A stretch of DNA of 64,000 nt from an uncultured Faecalibacterium sp. (lineage in GTDB: Bacteria > Bacillota > Clostridia > Oscillospirales > Ruminococcaceae), in assembly GCA_934561555.1 (NCBI GenBank), contig CAKTGQ010000006.1, forward strand, positions 61,075 to 125,074, given 5' to 3'. Within the stretch, counting starts at the first letter, position 1. Every line of letters starts with the position of its first letter. Of the stretch, positions 25,465 to 33,369 are shown piece by piece. Position numbers and translations under genes: made by a program. The notes under the pieces are model-generated. The model had not been told where the DNA came from and ran no database searches. It worked only from the letters and a program-made list of their open reading frames with translations.

Positions 25465-27954
25465 TTGGCAAGCATCCATCTGCCCATCCGGCAGCTGGTG
25501 GAGTTTTTGCTGCGCACCGGCAGCATTGACAGCCGCTTTACCGGCTTTGACCGCGCCAACGAGGGCGCACGCATCCACCGCAAGCTGCAAAAGGCCGCCG
25601 GGGAGGGCTATCAGGCCGAGGTGTTCCTCAGCGCCGAGCGGGAAGCCTGCGGCATCGCCTTTACGCTGGAAGGCCGGGCAGACGGCATTTTCACCGACGA
25701 AAACGGCACCATGACCATCGACGAGATCAAGACCACCACTGTCCCTTATGAGGAGATCACCGAGGAGCTGAACCCCTGCCACTGGGCGCAGGGCATGGTA
25801 TATGCCGCCATTTACAGCAGCCGACAGGGACTGGAAGCGCTGGCGGTGCGGCTGACCTATTACCAAGTTGATACCGACCAGATTCTGCGCTTTACCCGGC
25901 AGTTCACCCGGCAGCAGCTGGAGCAATTTTTGCAGCAGCTTTTAACGCAGTACGCCCCGTGGGCGCAGCGGCAGCTGGACTGGGACACCCGGCGCAGCCA
26001 GAGCCTTGCGGCGCTGCAATTTCCCTTTGCGGAGTACCGCCCCGGGCAGCGGGCGCTGGCGGGCGAAGTGTACCGCGCCTGCCGCGCCGGGAAAAGCGCC
26101 GACCGCAAGGGCGGCACCCGCGTTTTTTGCCAGGCGCCTACCGGTATCGGCAAAACCATGAGTGCCCTCTTCCCTGCCCTGAAAGCCATGAGCGAGGGCT
26201 GCGGCGCAAAGCTGTTCTACCTGACCGCCCGCAACACCACCCAAGCCGCCGCCGAGGACGCGGTGGCGCGGCTGCGTGCCGCACAGCCCGGTCTTGCCCT
26301 GCGCAGCGTGACCCTGACCGCCAAGGAAAAGGCCTGTCTGCACCCGGACGCCGAAGGGCACCCCGCCTGCCTGCCGGAGGTGTGTCCCTTTGCCAGCGGC
26401 TACTACGACCGCCGCAAGGACGCGCTGGCGGCTCTGCTGGACGGCAGCGGCAGTTTCAGCCGCGCCGTGCTGGCAGACACCGCCCGGCAGTTCTCGGTAT
26501 GTCCCTTTGAGCTGGGGCTTGATTTGAGCGAGTGGTGCGATGTGGTCATCGGAGACTACAACTATCTGTTTGACCCTGTAGTGCACCTCAAGCGCTTTTT
26601 CGATGCCGCCGGGGACTGGCTGTTCCTCATTGACGAGGCGCACAACCTGCCGGACAGAGCCCGCGCCATGTACTCGGCGCAGTTTGCCAAAAGCAGCCTG
26701 ACCGAAGCGAAGCGGGCGCTGGGCAAGGGCAAAAGCAGCCTGAAAACCGCGCTGACCAAGGCGGATAAAGTCTTTCTGGCGGCGCGCAAGGCCTGCGCAC
26801 AGGCTGCGCCCCGTATAGGCGCAGAACTTGCCGGGGAAACCGAGCCTGCACAGGTGAGCCTTTTGCCCGCCGAAGCCGCCCCGGATTTTGCCCTGCCGCA
26901 GCCGCTGTACGCCCGGGACGGCACCGTGTTTTTGCAGCAGCTGCCCGCCGCTTTGCCCGCTGCCCTGCGGGCGGTGCACACCCCTTTGCAGGATTGGCTG
27001 GAACAGAACCCCGAGGACCCCGCCCACGCGCAGCTGCTGGAGTTATACTTTGCCTTGCAGGACATCGCCCGCGCGGCTGACCGGTACGACAGCCATTTTG
27101 TCACCCAACTCACCGCCCGGGGCAGTGAGTTGGAACTGCACCTGCTCTGCCTAGACCCCGCGCCCTTTGTGGACGCCAGTCTGGCGGCAGGGCGCAGCGC
27201 GGCGCTGTTCAGTGCCACCTTGGCCCCGCCCGCTTTCTACCGCACTGTGCTGGGCTGCGCCGATGCCCGGGCGGTGGCGCTGCCAAGCCCTTTCCCGCCG
27301 AAAAATCTGGGGCTGTTCTGTCTGTCGGGCATCTCCACCCGCTACCGCCAGCGGGAAGCCAGTGTGCCCGCCGTAGCGGATGCGCTGGCGGCGCTGGCAA
27401 AGGGCAGGACCGGCAACTATCTGGCGTTTTTCCCCAGCTACGCCTATTTGCAGCAGGTATACGAAGCCTTTGCCGCCCGCTGGCCGGACATTCCCACCCT
27501 TGTGCAGCAGCGCAGCTTAGATGATGCCGGGCGCGCGGAGTTTCTGGCGCAGTTCGTGCCCCGCCCCGCCGAGACACTGCTGGGCTTTGCCGTGATGGGC
27601 GGCATCTTCGGCGAGGGGGTAGACCTTGTGGGCGACCGGCTCATTGGCTGCGCCATCGTGGGCGTAGGTCTGCCGCAGGTGAACCCCCGGCAGGAGATGC
27701 TGCGCCGCTATTACGAGGAGCAGTCCGGCTGCGGCTTCGACTACGCCTACCGCTACCCGGGCATGAACAAGGTACTGCAGGCCGCCGGGCGGGTGGTGCG
27801 CACCCCGCAGGACAAGGGCGTGGTGCTGCTTTTGGACGACCGCTTTGCGCAGCCCGACACCGCCCGTTTGTTCCCGCCGCACTGGCGGCACATCCAGTAT
27901 CTGCCCGGCACCGCCGCGCTGGAAACGGCACTGGCAGCGTTCTGGGATGTATAA
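25465..27954 (+). CDS. RecB-like nuclease fused to XPD/DinG-type helicase
   Basis: A protein of 829 aa starting with TTG at 25465 behind GGAGGTG; no ATG is better placed. Residues 1-170 form a PD-(D/E)XK nuclease: 'GARIHRK' with His38, Asp73 and Glu87-x-Lys89. From 180 on there is a superfamily 2 helicase: Walker A 'APTGIGKT' near 224-231, four Cys that can hold an Fe-S cluster ('KACLHP', 'ACLPEVC', 'SVCPFEL'), and a DEAH box at about 390-393. The C-terminal half contains 'GIFGEGVDLVGD' and 'QAAGRVVRTPQDKG'. It probably unwinds and cuts DNA in repair. It forms a two-gene unit with the upstream ATPase. Confidence 0.9.
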   Translation: MASIHLPIRQLVEFLLRTGSIDSRFTGFDRANEGARIHRKLQKAAGEGYQAEVFLSAEREACGIAFTLEGRADGIFTDENGTMTIDEIKTTTVPYEEITEELNPCHWAQGMVYAAIYSSRQGLEALAVRLTYYQVDTDQILRFTRQFTRQQLEQFLQQLLTQYAPWAQRQLDWDTRRSQSLAALQFPFAEYRPGQRALAGEVYRACRAGKSADRKGGTRVFCQAPTGIGKTMSALFPALKAMSEGCGAKLFYLTARNTTQAAAEDAVARLRAAQPGLALRSVTLTAKEKACLHPDAEGHPACLPEVCPFASGYYDRRKDALAALLDGSGSFSRAVLADTARQFSVCPFELGLDLSEWCDVVIGDYNYLFDPVVHLKRFFDAAGDWLFLIDEAHNLPDRARAMYSAQFAKSSLTEAKRALGKGKSSLKTALTKADKVFLAARKACAQAAPRIGAELAGETEPAQVSLLPAEAAPDFALPQPLYARDGTVFLQQLPAALPAALRAVHTPLQDWLEQNPEDPAHAQLLELYFALQDIARAADRYDSHFVTQLTARGSELELHLLCLDPAPFVDASLAAGRSAALFSATLAPPAFYRTVLGCADARAVALPSPFPPKNLGLFCLSGISTRYRQREASVPAVADALAALAKGRTGNYLAFFPSYAYLQQVYEAFAARWPDIPTLVQQRSLDDAGRAEFLAQFVPRPAETLLGFAVMGGIFGEGVDLVGDRLIGCAIVGVGLPQVNPRQEMLRRYYEEQSGCGFDYAYRYPGMNKVLQAAGRVVRTPQDKGVVLLLDDRFAQPDTARLFPPHWRHIQYLPGTAALETALAAFWDV

Positions 27955-27960
27955 AACTGC

Positions 27961-27997
27961 AAAAGGAGTTGTTGCATTATGCGCAACAACTCCTTTT
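27961..27997. terminator. bidirectional terminator between convergent genes
   Basis: A 15-bp stem AAAAGGAGTTGTTGC with its complement at 27983-27997. A and T ends serve both the helicase gene and the leftward cobalamin gene. Confidence 0.85.
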
Positions 27998-28006
27998 ACT
28001 ATGCCC

Positions 28007-28522
28007 TTAATACTCCACGCCCTTCCGTGCGGCGATGCCCTTCTGGTAGGGGTGGCGGCGGCAGCACATCTCGGTAAGGTAATCTGCGGCGTCCAGCATC
28101 CACCCGGGGGCTGCGTGGGCAGTCAGGACGCACTCCTGCCCGGCGGGGCGGTGCAGCACCGCCTGCTGCAGCAGGTCTTTGTCCACCATGTCCAGCTCCC
28201 ACGCGCTGCCGGCTTCGTCCAGCACCAGCATATCACAGGGCTGCGCCAGCGCCGCCGCAAGGTTTTTGTTCTGCAAAGCGCGGGTAGCGGCCTTTTCGGC
28301 TTCGTTCATCTGAAAGACGAATTTCTGCCCGGCCTTGCCCCGGTAAACGGTGGCACCCAGCTGCTCCAGCAGCGGGATCTCCCCGCTCTGACCACCCTTT
28401 AAAAACTGCACGATGACCACACGCTTTCCGCTGCCCAGTGCCCGCAATGCCAGCCCCATGGCGGCTGTGGTCTTGCCCTTGCCGTCGCCGTAATACAGAT
28501 GCAAAAGTCCTAAGCTTTCCAT
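28007..28522 (-). CDS. cobO: cob(I)yrinic acid a,c-diamide adenosyltransferase (CobA/CobO type)
   Basis: A protein of 171 aa with P-loop 'GDGKGKTTAAMG' at 12-23, 'VVIVQFLKG', 'DMLVLDEAG' and the diagnostic end 'HPYQKGIAARKGVEY'. It transfers adenosine from ATP to cobalt in corrinoids. No other cobalamin genes are near, so it may serve scavenged B12. It follows glyA on the minus strand with a terminator between them. Confidence 0.93.
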   Translation of the reverse strand: MESLGLLHLYYGDGKGKTTAAMGLALRALGSGKRVVIVQFLKGGQSGEIPLLEQLGATVYRGKAGQKFVFQMNEAEKAATRALQNKNLAAALAQPCDMLVLDEAGSAWELDMVDKDLLQQAVLHRPAGQECVLTAHAAPGWMLDAADYLTEMCCRRHPYQKGIAARKGVEY

Positions 28523-28547
28523 CGTTCTTCTCCTTTTTTTGTAACAA

Positions 28548-28593
28548 AAGGCATCCGCAGCCCTGCGCTTGGCAAAACGGCTGCGGATGCCTT
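28548..28593 (-). terminator. terminator after glyA
   Basis: A 13-bp stem AAGGCATCCGCAG with CTGCGGATGCCTT, loop of about 20 nt, and TTTTGTT on the minus strand side. It separates glyA from the cobalamin gene. Confidence 0.7.
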
Positions 28594-28611
28594 GTTATTT
28601 ACACCTTGCTT

Positions 28612-29865
28612 TTACTGGTACAGCGGAAACTCCCGGGTCAGGCGCAGGACGCGCTCGCTGATCTCGTCCTTCTTTGCCTCATAGTGCCAGATGCAGTCTG
28701 CAATGCAGTCCGCGATCACCTGCATCTCGGCTGCGCCCATGCCGCGGGTGGTGACAGCCGGGGTGCCCAGACGCACGCCGGAGGTCACAAAGGGGCTGCG
28801 GGTCTCGCCGGGGACGGTGTTCTTGTTGGCGGTGATGTGCACGCTGTCCAAGCGCTGCTCCAGGTCCTTACCGGTGCACTCCTCGTCCCGCAGGTCAATG
28901 AGCATCAGGTGGTTGTCGGTGCCGCCGGATACCAGCTTGACCCCGCGCTGCTGCAATGCTGCCGCCAGTGCCTGCGCATTTTCTACGATCTTGCGGGCAT
29001 ATTCCTTGAACTCCGGCTTCAGTGCCTCGCCAAAGCAGACGGCCTTTGCTGCAATCACGTGCTCCAGCGGGCCGCCCTGCGTGCCGGGGAATACTGCCGA
29101 GTTAATGCGCTTGGCAATGATGGGGTTGTTGGTCAAAATCAGGCCGCCGCGGGGTCCGCGCAGGGTCTTGTGGGTGGTGGTGGTCACCACGTCGGCGTAG
29201 GGTACGGGGCTCTGGTGCTGACCGCCCGCCACCAGACCGGCAATGTGTGCCATATCCACCATCAGGTATGCGCCGTAGCCGTGGGCGATTTCAGCAAGCT
29301 TTTCAAAGTCGATGGCGCGGGGGTAGGCGGAAGCGCCCGCCACCAGCATCTTGGGGCGCACCTTGCGCACCTGCTTTTCCAGCTCGGCGTAGTCGATCAC
29401 GCCGTCTACGCCGACGCCGTAGGAGATAAAGTGGTAGTTTTTACCGGACATATTCACCGGGGAACCATGGGTCAGGTGACCGCCCTGCGAAAGGTCCATG
29501 CCCATAACGGTATCGCCCAGCTCCAACAGGGCAAAATACACGGCAAGGTTGGCCTGTGCGCCGGAATGGGGCTGGACGTTGGCGTACTTTGCCCCGAACA
29601 GCTGGCAGGCGCGCTGGATGGCAATGTTCTCCACCTCGTCCACATAGACGCAGCCGCCGTAGTAGCGCTTGCCGGGCAGACCCTCGGCGTACTTGTTGGT
29701 CAGCACGCTGCCCATGGCTGCCATCACGGCGGGCGAAACGATGTTCTCGCTGGCGATCAGCTCAATGTTCTCGCGCTGACGGGTCAGCTCCCGCTCCATG
29801 GCTGCGCCCAGTTCCGGGTCGGCTGCATTGACCATGCCAATGGTGTCCATCATATCCTTGTACAT
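28612..29865 (-). CDS. glyA: serine hydroxymethyltransferase
   Basis: A protein of 417 aa, start at 29865 behind GAGAGGGG. Signatures: '[16 protein letters not shown]', '[14 protein letters not shown]', the PLP-binding '[14 protein letters not shown]' with Lys233, and '[15 protein letters not shown]'. It converts serine and tetrahydrofolate into glycine and methylene-THF, the main one-carbon source. It diverges from three folate genes, forming a one-carbon locus. Confidence 0.97.
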   Translation of the reverse strand: MYKDMMDTIGMVNAADPELGAAMERELTRQRENIELIASENIVSPAVMAAMGSVLTNKYAEGLPGKRYYGGCVYVDEVENIAIQRACQLFGAKYANVQPHSGAQANLAVYFALLELGDTVMGMDLSQGGHLTHGSPVNMSGKNYHFISYGVGVDGVIDYAELEKQVRKVRPKMLVAGASAYPRAIDFEKLAEIAHGYGAYLMVDMAHIAGLVAGGQHQSPVPYADVVTTTTHKTLRGPRGGLILTNNPIIAKRINSAVFPGTQGGPLEHVIAAKAVCFGEALKPEFKEYARKIVENAQALAAALQQRGVKLVSGGTDNHLMLIDLRDEECTGKDLEQRLDSVHITANKNTVPGETRSPFVTSGVRLGTPAVTTRGMGAAEMQVIADCIADCIWHYEAKKDEISERVLRLTREFPLYQ

Positions 29866-29941
29866 TTTACTTGCCCCTCTCCACAAAATGTTGTAGGTTC
29901 TCTCAGCGCAGCGCCCGCACGGCGTCTGCTGCTGTAAGATA

Positions 29942-29970
29942 ATCATAGCAGAAAGCGGCGGCGGCTTCAA
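29942..29970 (-). promoter_or_regulatory. promoter of glyA
   Basis: Minus-strand TTGAAG (29965-29970), 17-nt spacer, TATGAT (29942-29947), leaving a leader of about 70 nt with no riboswitch that I recognise. Confidence 0.75.
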
Positions 29971-29990
29971 TCCTCTTTTCGCCAAAAGGC

Positions 29991-30019
29991 TTGCTTTTTT
30001 TGTCTGAAGTGTTTATTAT
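29991..30019 (+). promoter_or_regulatory. promoter of the folate operon
   Basis: TTGCTT (29991-29996), 17-nt spacer, TATTAT (30014-30019), about 75 nt before the 30096 start and back to back with the glyA promoter. Confidence 0.7.
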
Positions 30020-30095
30020 GTTTGTATAAAAATGCGCTGTCGATTTTGTATATTTTTCAAGTATCCTCTTTCACAGGTGAAGCGAGGTGTTTTGT

Positions 30096-30668
30096 ATGAC
30101 CATTGCCGAGGAAAAACAGGCGCAGCGCGCCGCAGGCCGTGCCGCCCGCAAAGCGCTGGATGCGCCGCAGCGCGCCGCCGCCAACGCGGCGCTGTGCCGC
30201 CGGGTGCTGGAGCTGGACGCCTACCGCACTGCCCATACTCTTTTGCTCTACGCAGCCTTTGGGGGCGAAGCCGACCTTGCCGCCGTAGCCGCCGAAGCCG
30301 CCCGGCAGGGCAAAACGGTGGCGTACCCGGTGTGCGGCGAGGGCTTTACCCTTACCGCAGCCGTGCCGGGCGCGGACGGCTGGGCGGTGGGGCAGTACGG
30401 CATCCGCACGCCGGTGCCGGAACGTTCTGCGCTTTTGCAGCCGGAGCAGTTGGATCTGGTGCTGGTGCCCTGCACCGCCTTTGACGCAGACTGCTACCGG
30501 GTGGGCATGGGCAAGGGCTACTACGACCGCTACCTGCCCCGCTGCACCCGGGCGGTGAAGATCGGCATTGCATTGGAAGTTCAGCGCGTCCCCCGCGCCG
30601 CCGTGGACGCCCACGACCAGCGGCTGGACGCCTTTGTAACAGAGAGGGGTATCTACACATGGAAATGA
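30096..30668 (+). CDS. 5-formyltetrahydrofolate cyclo-ligase
   Basis: A protein of 190 aa, start at ATG 30096. It has the family pattern: basic N-terminus 'AQRAAGRAARKAL', 'GIRTPVPE', 'DLVLVPCTAFD' and the signature 'RVGMGKGYYDRYLPR' that binds ATP and folate. It turns 5-formyl-THF into methenyl-THF. It overlaps the next gene by 10 nt, so the two are translated together. Confidence 0.95.
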   Translation: MTIAEEKQAQRAAGRAARKALDAPQRAAANAALCRRVLELDAYRTAHTLLLYAAFGGEADLAAVAAEAARQGKTVAYPVCGEGFTLTAAVPGADGWAVGQYGIRTPVPERSALLQPEQLDLVLVPCTAFDADCYRVGMGKGYYDRYLPRCTRAVKIGIALEVQRVPRAAVDAHDQRLDAFVTERGIYTWK

Positions 30669-31294
30669 ACGATTTAAGCTGCGCACAGTTTCTGGCACAG
30701 CTTGCCAGCAAAGCACCCACGCCGGGCGGCGGCGGCACGGCCGCGCTGGTAGGCGCTGCCGGTGTGGCGTTGGGCAACATGGTGGGCTGCCTGACCACCG
30801 GCAAGAAGAAGTACGCCGCCGTGGAGGCGGACATTCAGGCACTGAACACCCGGGCTGAAGCCCTGCGGCTGGAGCTGGAAGCGCTGGTACAGGCCGATGC
30901 CGATGCCTTTGCGCCGCTGGCTGCGGCCTACGGCCTTCCCAAGGACACCCCGGAGCAGGCCGCGCACAAGGCCGCTGTGCTGGAAGCCGCCCTGAACGGT
31001 GCAAGCGACGTGCCGCTGCAAATTATGGAAAAATGCGCCGCGGGCATCGCGCTGGCGGGGCAGTATGCCGCCAAGGGCAGCGTGCTGGCGGTATCGGACG
31101 CAGGCTGCGCCGCCGTGCTGTGCAAAGCCGCCTTGCAGGCCGCAAGCCTGAATGTGTTCATCAATACGAAACTGATGGCAGACCGCGCCCGCGCCGCCGC
31201 ACTGGACGCCCGGGCAGACGCATTGCTGGCAGAGTTTGTGCCCCGGGCAGACGAAATATTCACCGCCGTCAGCGGGAAACTCCGCAATAAATAA
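30659..31294 (+). CDS. methenyl-THF cyclohydrolase of the FchA / formiminocyclodeaminase family
   Basis: A protein of 211 aa, all helical, with 'PTPGGGGTAALVGAAGVALGNMV' (the folate-binding glycine segment), 'LTTGKKKY' and 'DADAFAPLAAAYGLPKDT', as in the cyclodeaminase half of FTCD and in clostridial FchA. It probably hydrolyses methenyl-THF to 10-formyl-THF. This agrees with the neighbouring FolD, which lacks residues needed for that step. Confidence 0.85.
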   Translation: MEMNDLSCAQFLAQLASKAPTPGGGGTAALVGAAGVALGNMVGCLTTGKKKYAAVEADIQALNTRAEALRLELEALVQADADAFAPLAAAYGLPKDTPEQAAHKAAVLEAALNGASDVPLQIMEKCAAGIALAGQYAAKGSVLAVSDAGCAAVLCKAALQAASLNVFINTKLMADRARAAALDARADALLAEFVPRADEIFTAVSGKLRNK

Positions 31295-31316
31295 TATCAT
31301 AAATGAGGGAAAGTAT

Positions 31317-32177
31317 ATGGCAATGATTTTAAAGGGTGCGCCGGTGGTGGCCGCCATGAACGAGCGCAACGCGGCACTCTGCGAGCAGCTGAAGGCAAAA
31401 GGCATCACCCCCACGCTGGCCGTGGTGCGTGTGGGCGAGCGGGAGGATGACCTCTCCTACGAGCGGGGCGTGATGACCCGCTGCGGCAAGGTAGGCGTTG
31501 CCGTCCGGCAGTTCGTGCTGCCCGCCGACGCCACGCAGGAGCAGCTGCTCCGGGTGTTGGACGAGGTAAACACCGACGACGGCATCCACGGCTGTCTGCT
31601 GTTCCGCCCGCTGCCCAAGCAGTTCGATGACCGCACCGTCCGCGCCGCCCTGCGCCCGGAAAAGGACATCGACGGCATCACGGACGGTTCGCTTGCCGGA
31701 GTGTTCACCAACACCGATTTAGGCTATGCTCCCTGCACCGCGCAGGCCTGCATGGAAATTTTGAAGTATTATAATGTTCCTCTTTCCGGCAGGCGTGCCG
31801 TGGTGGTAGGACGCAGCCTTGTGGTGGGCAAGCCCGCCGCCATGATGCTGGACCGGGAGAACGCCACCGTCACCCTGTGCAACTCCCGCACCCGGAACCT
31901 GCCGGAGGTGTGCAGGCAGGCCGACATCGTGGTGATAGCCATGGGCAAAATGGCCGCTGTGGGCGCGGACTGCCTGCGGGCAGGCCAGACGGTCGTGGAC
32001 GTGGGCATCCATGTGAACGAGGAGGGCAAACTCTGCGGTGACGTGCAGTTTGCCGCCGCAGAGCCGGTGGTGGACGCCATCACCCCCGTGCCCGGCGGCG
32101 TGGGCACCGTGACCACCTCGGTGCTGGTAGGCCATGTGGTGCAGGCGGCGTGCAAAAAGGCCGGAGTGGAGTGCTGA
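31317..32177 (+). CDS. folD: FolD-family methylene-THF dehydrogenase, probably without cyclohydrolase activity
   Basis: A protein of 286 aa, start at ATG 31317 behind GAGGG. The fold is clear: 'PEKDIDGIT', 'PCTAQACMEIL', 'AVVVGRSLVVGKPAAMML' (NADP site) and 'DAITPVPGGVGTVTTSVL'. In the ungapped alignment to E. coli and human FolD the Tyr of the active site is kept (Tyr48) but the catalytic Lys four residues on is Val52, and the Gln of 'VQLPLP' is Phe96. Those residues serve the cyclohydrolase reaction. A dehydrogenase-only enzyme paired with the FchA-like neighbour is inferred. Confidence 0.92.
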   Translation: MAMILKGAPVVAAMNERNAALCEQLKAKGITPTLAVVRVGEREDDLSYERGVMTRCGKVGVAVRQFVLPADATQEQLLRVLDEVNTDDGIHGCLLFRPLPKQFDDRTVRAALRPEKDIDGITDGSLAGVFTNTDLGYAPCTAQACMEILKYYNVPLSGRRAVVVGRSLVVGKPAAMMLDRENATVTLCNSRTRNLPEVCRQADIVVIAMGKMAAVGADCLRAGQTVVDVGIHVNEEGKLCGDVQFAAAEPVVDAITPVPGGVGTVTTSVLVGHVVQAACKKAGVEC

Positions 32178-32190
32178 CATTTTAGGATAG

Positions 32191-32232
32191 AACAAGCCCG
32201 GAAAGTCTGCGGACTTTCCGGGCTTGTTTTTT
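32191..32232. terminator. terminator after folD (shared hairpin core)
   Basis: A 17-bp perfect stem (32191-32207 with 32212-32228), 4-nt loop TGCG, T-run to 32232. It serves folD and the convergent MraY-like gene. The core CCGGAAAGTC...GACTTTCCGG recurs at 34811-34833. Confidence 0.9.
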
Positions 32233-32251
32233 CACAGAAGAGGCGTGCCGC

Positions 32252-33205
32252 TTAGCCCCGCACAAGGAGCAGCAGCAGAGCCGAGGCCACGCACTGCAAA
32301 ATCAGCCAGCGGGCTACCACCTGCTCGTCGCTCCAGCCCTTGCGCTTGCGCACATGGTCGTGAAGGGGGGTCAGGGTGTTTTTCAGGATCCAGATGTGCA
32401 GAAAACGCTTCAGGCTGATCTTCAAAATGCCCAAGCTGCCGTCCGCGATGAACACGATGGCCGCCAGCAGGAAGGCGAAGGGGTGGCCGCACTTGAGGGA
32501 CAGCATGGCGATGAAAAAGCCCATGGCGCGGCTGCCGGCATCGCCCATCAGCAGGCTGGAGGGCTTGGCGTTGAGCCACAGGTAGGCCAGCAGCGCACCG
32601 ATAAACACCACACCGGCAGTGGCATAGGTACCCAGCTCGGTCTTATAGGCCAGCAGGTAGGTGCCGATGGTCACCACTGCCAGACTGGCGGAAAGGCCGT
32701 CCACACCATCAGTGCAGTTGACCACGTTGATGCTTGCCCAGATCAGGATAACGATGAGCAGCAGGTACACCGCGTAGGGCAGGGTGAAGCTCCACTGCAA
32801 AAAGTGCACGCCGCAGCCGTTGAAGTTCAGGTAGGTGACGCCCGCCAGCACCGCAATAACAAAATCAATGATGCCCTTTTTGTACTCGTTCCACGCAGTC
32901 TCGGCGGCATCGTCCAGATAGCCGGAGAGCATGGAAGCAATCAGCAGCACGTTATACACCACATACTCGGTGGTGAAGGGCAGAAACGCCAGCGACACCA
33001 GCGCGATGCACAGCACAAAGATCAATCCAGAGCCCCGTGCCTTGCCCTTGGAAAGCTCGCCGTTCACCGCAAAGGCGCGGCCATGGTCGTGGGGCAGTTT
33101 ATCACGGAAAATGGAATCCGTCAGGGCGGTCAGGGCAAACGCCAGCAAAAATGCCATGGCATCCACGCCCCGCTGCCCGATGACAGAGGTGAGCATTTGG
33201 ATCAT
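32252..33205 (-). CDS. divergent MraY-family phospho-MurNAc-pentapeptide transferase
   Basis: An integral membrane protein of 317 aa with about ten hydrophobic segments. MraY motifs are present: 'GYLDDAAE', 'VVNCTDGVDGLSA', 'LMGDAGSRAMG' and 'KGWSDEQVVARW'. Two are altered: the usual TMGG motif reads RGSG and the HHH motif reads HDH ('PLHDHVRKRKG'). It should move phospho-sugar from a UDP precursor to undecaprenyl phosphate. It stands alone, not in a cell-division cluster, so it is either the sole MraY of this lineage or a paralogue. Confidence 0.8.
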   Translation of the reverse strand: MIQMLTSVIGQRGVDAMAFLLAFALTALTDSIFRDKLPHDHGRAFAVNGELSKGKARGSGLIFVLCIALVSLAFLPFTTEYVVYNVLLIASMLSGYLDDAAETAWNEYKKGIIDFVIAVLAGVTYLNFNGCGVHFLQWSFTLPYAVYLLLIVILIWASINVVNCTDGVDGLSASLAVVTIGTYLLAYKTELGTYATAGVVFIGALLAYLWLNAKPSSLLMGDAGSRAMGFFIAMLSLKCGHPFAFLLAAIVFIADGSLGILKISLKRFLHIWILKNTLTPLHDHVRKRKGWSDEQVVARWLILQCVASALLLLLVRG

Positions 33206-33244
33206 AAGATAACATTCCTCTTTCTTTCTGTATAGTACGTTGTG

Positions 33245-33273
33245 AGTGTATCACGCCCTAGACCAAAAATCAA
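33245..33273 (-). promoter_or_regulatory. promoter of the MraY-like gene
   Basis: Minus-strand TTGATT, 17-nt spacer, TACACT (33245-33250). Confidence 0.6.
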
Positions 33274-33298
33274 TCCCGGCGGCAAAATTCGCTGCGGA

Positions 33299-33327
33299 TT
33301 GACTTTTCTCCTGCCGCTCTTTATAAT
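33299..33327 (+). promoter_or_regulatory. promoter of the MATE gene
   Basis: TTGACT (33299-33304), 17-nt spacer, TATAAT (33322-33327), about 40 nt before the start codon. Near-consensus. Confidence 0.85.
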
Positions 33328-33369
33328 AGTATGTTAGTCTGTATTTTCACCCGCAACGCAGGAGGTTCC

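Noticed and set aside
29866..29941. THF or glycine riboswitch before glyA
   Set aside because: The leader is short and lacks the conserved segments of either class.
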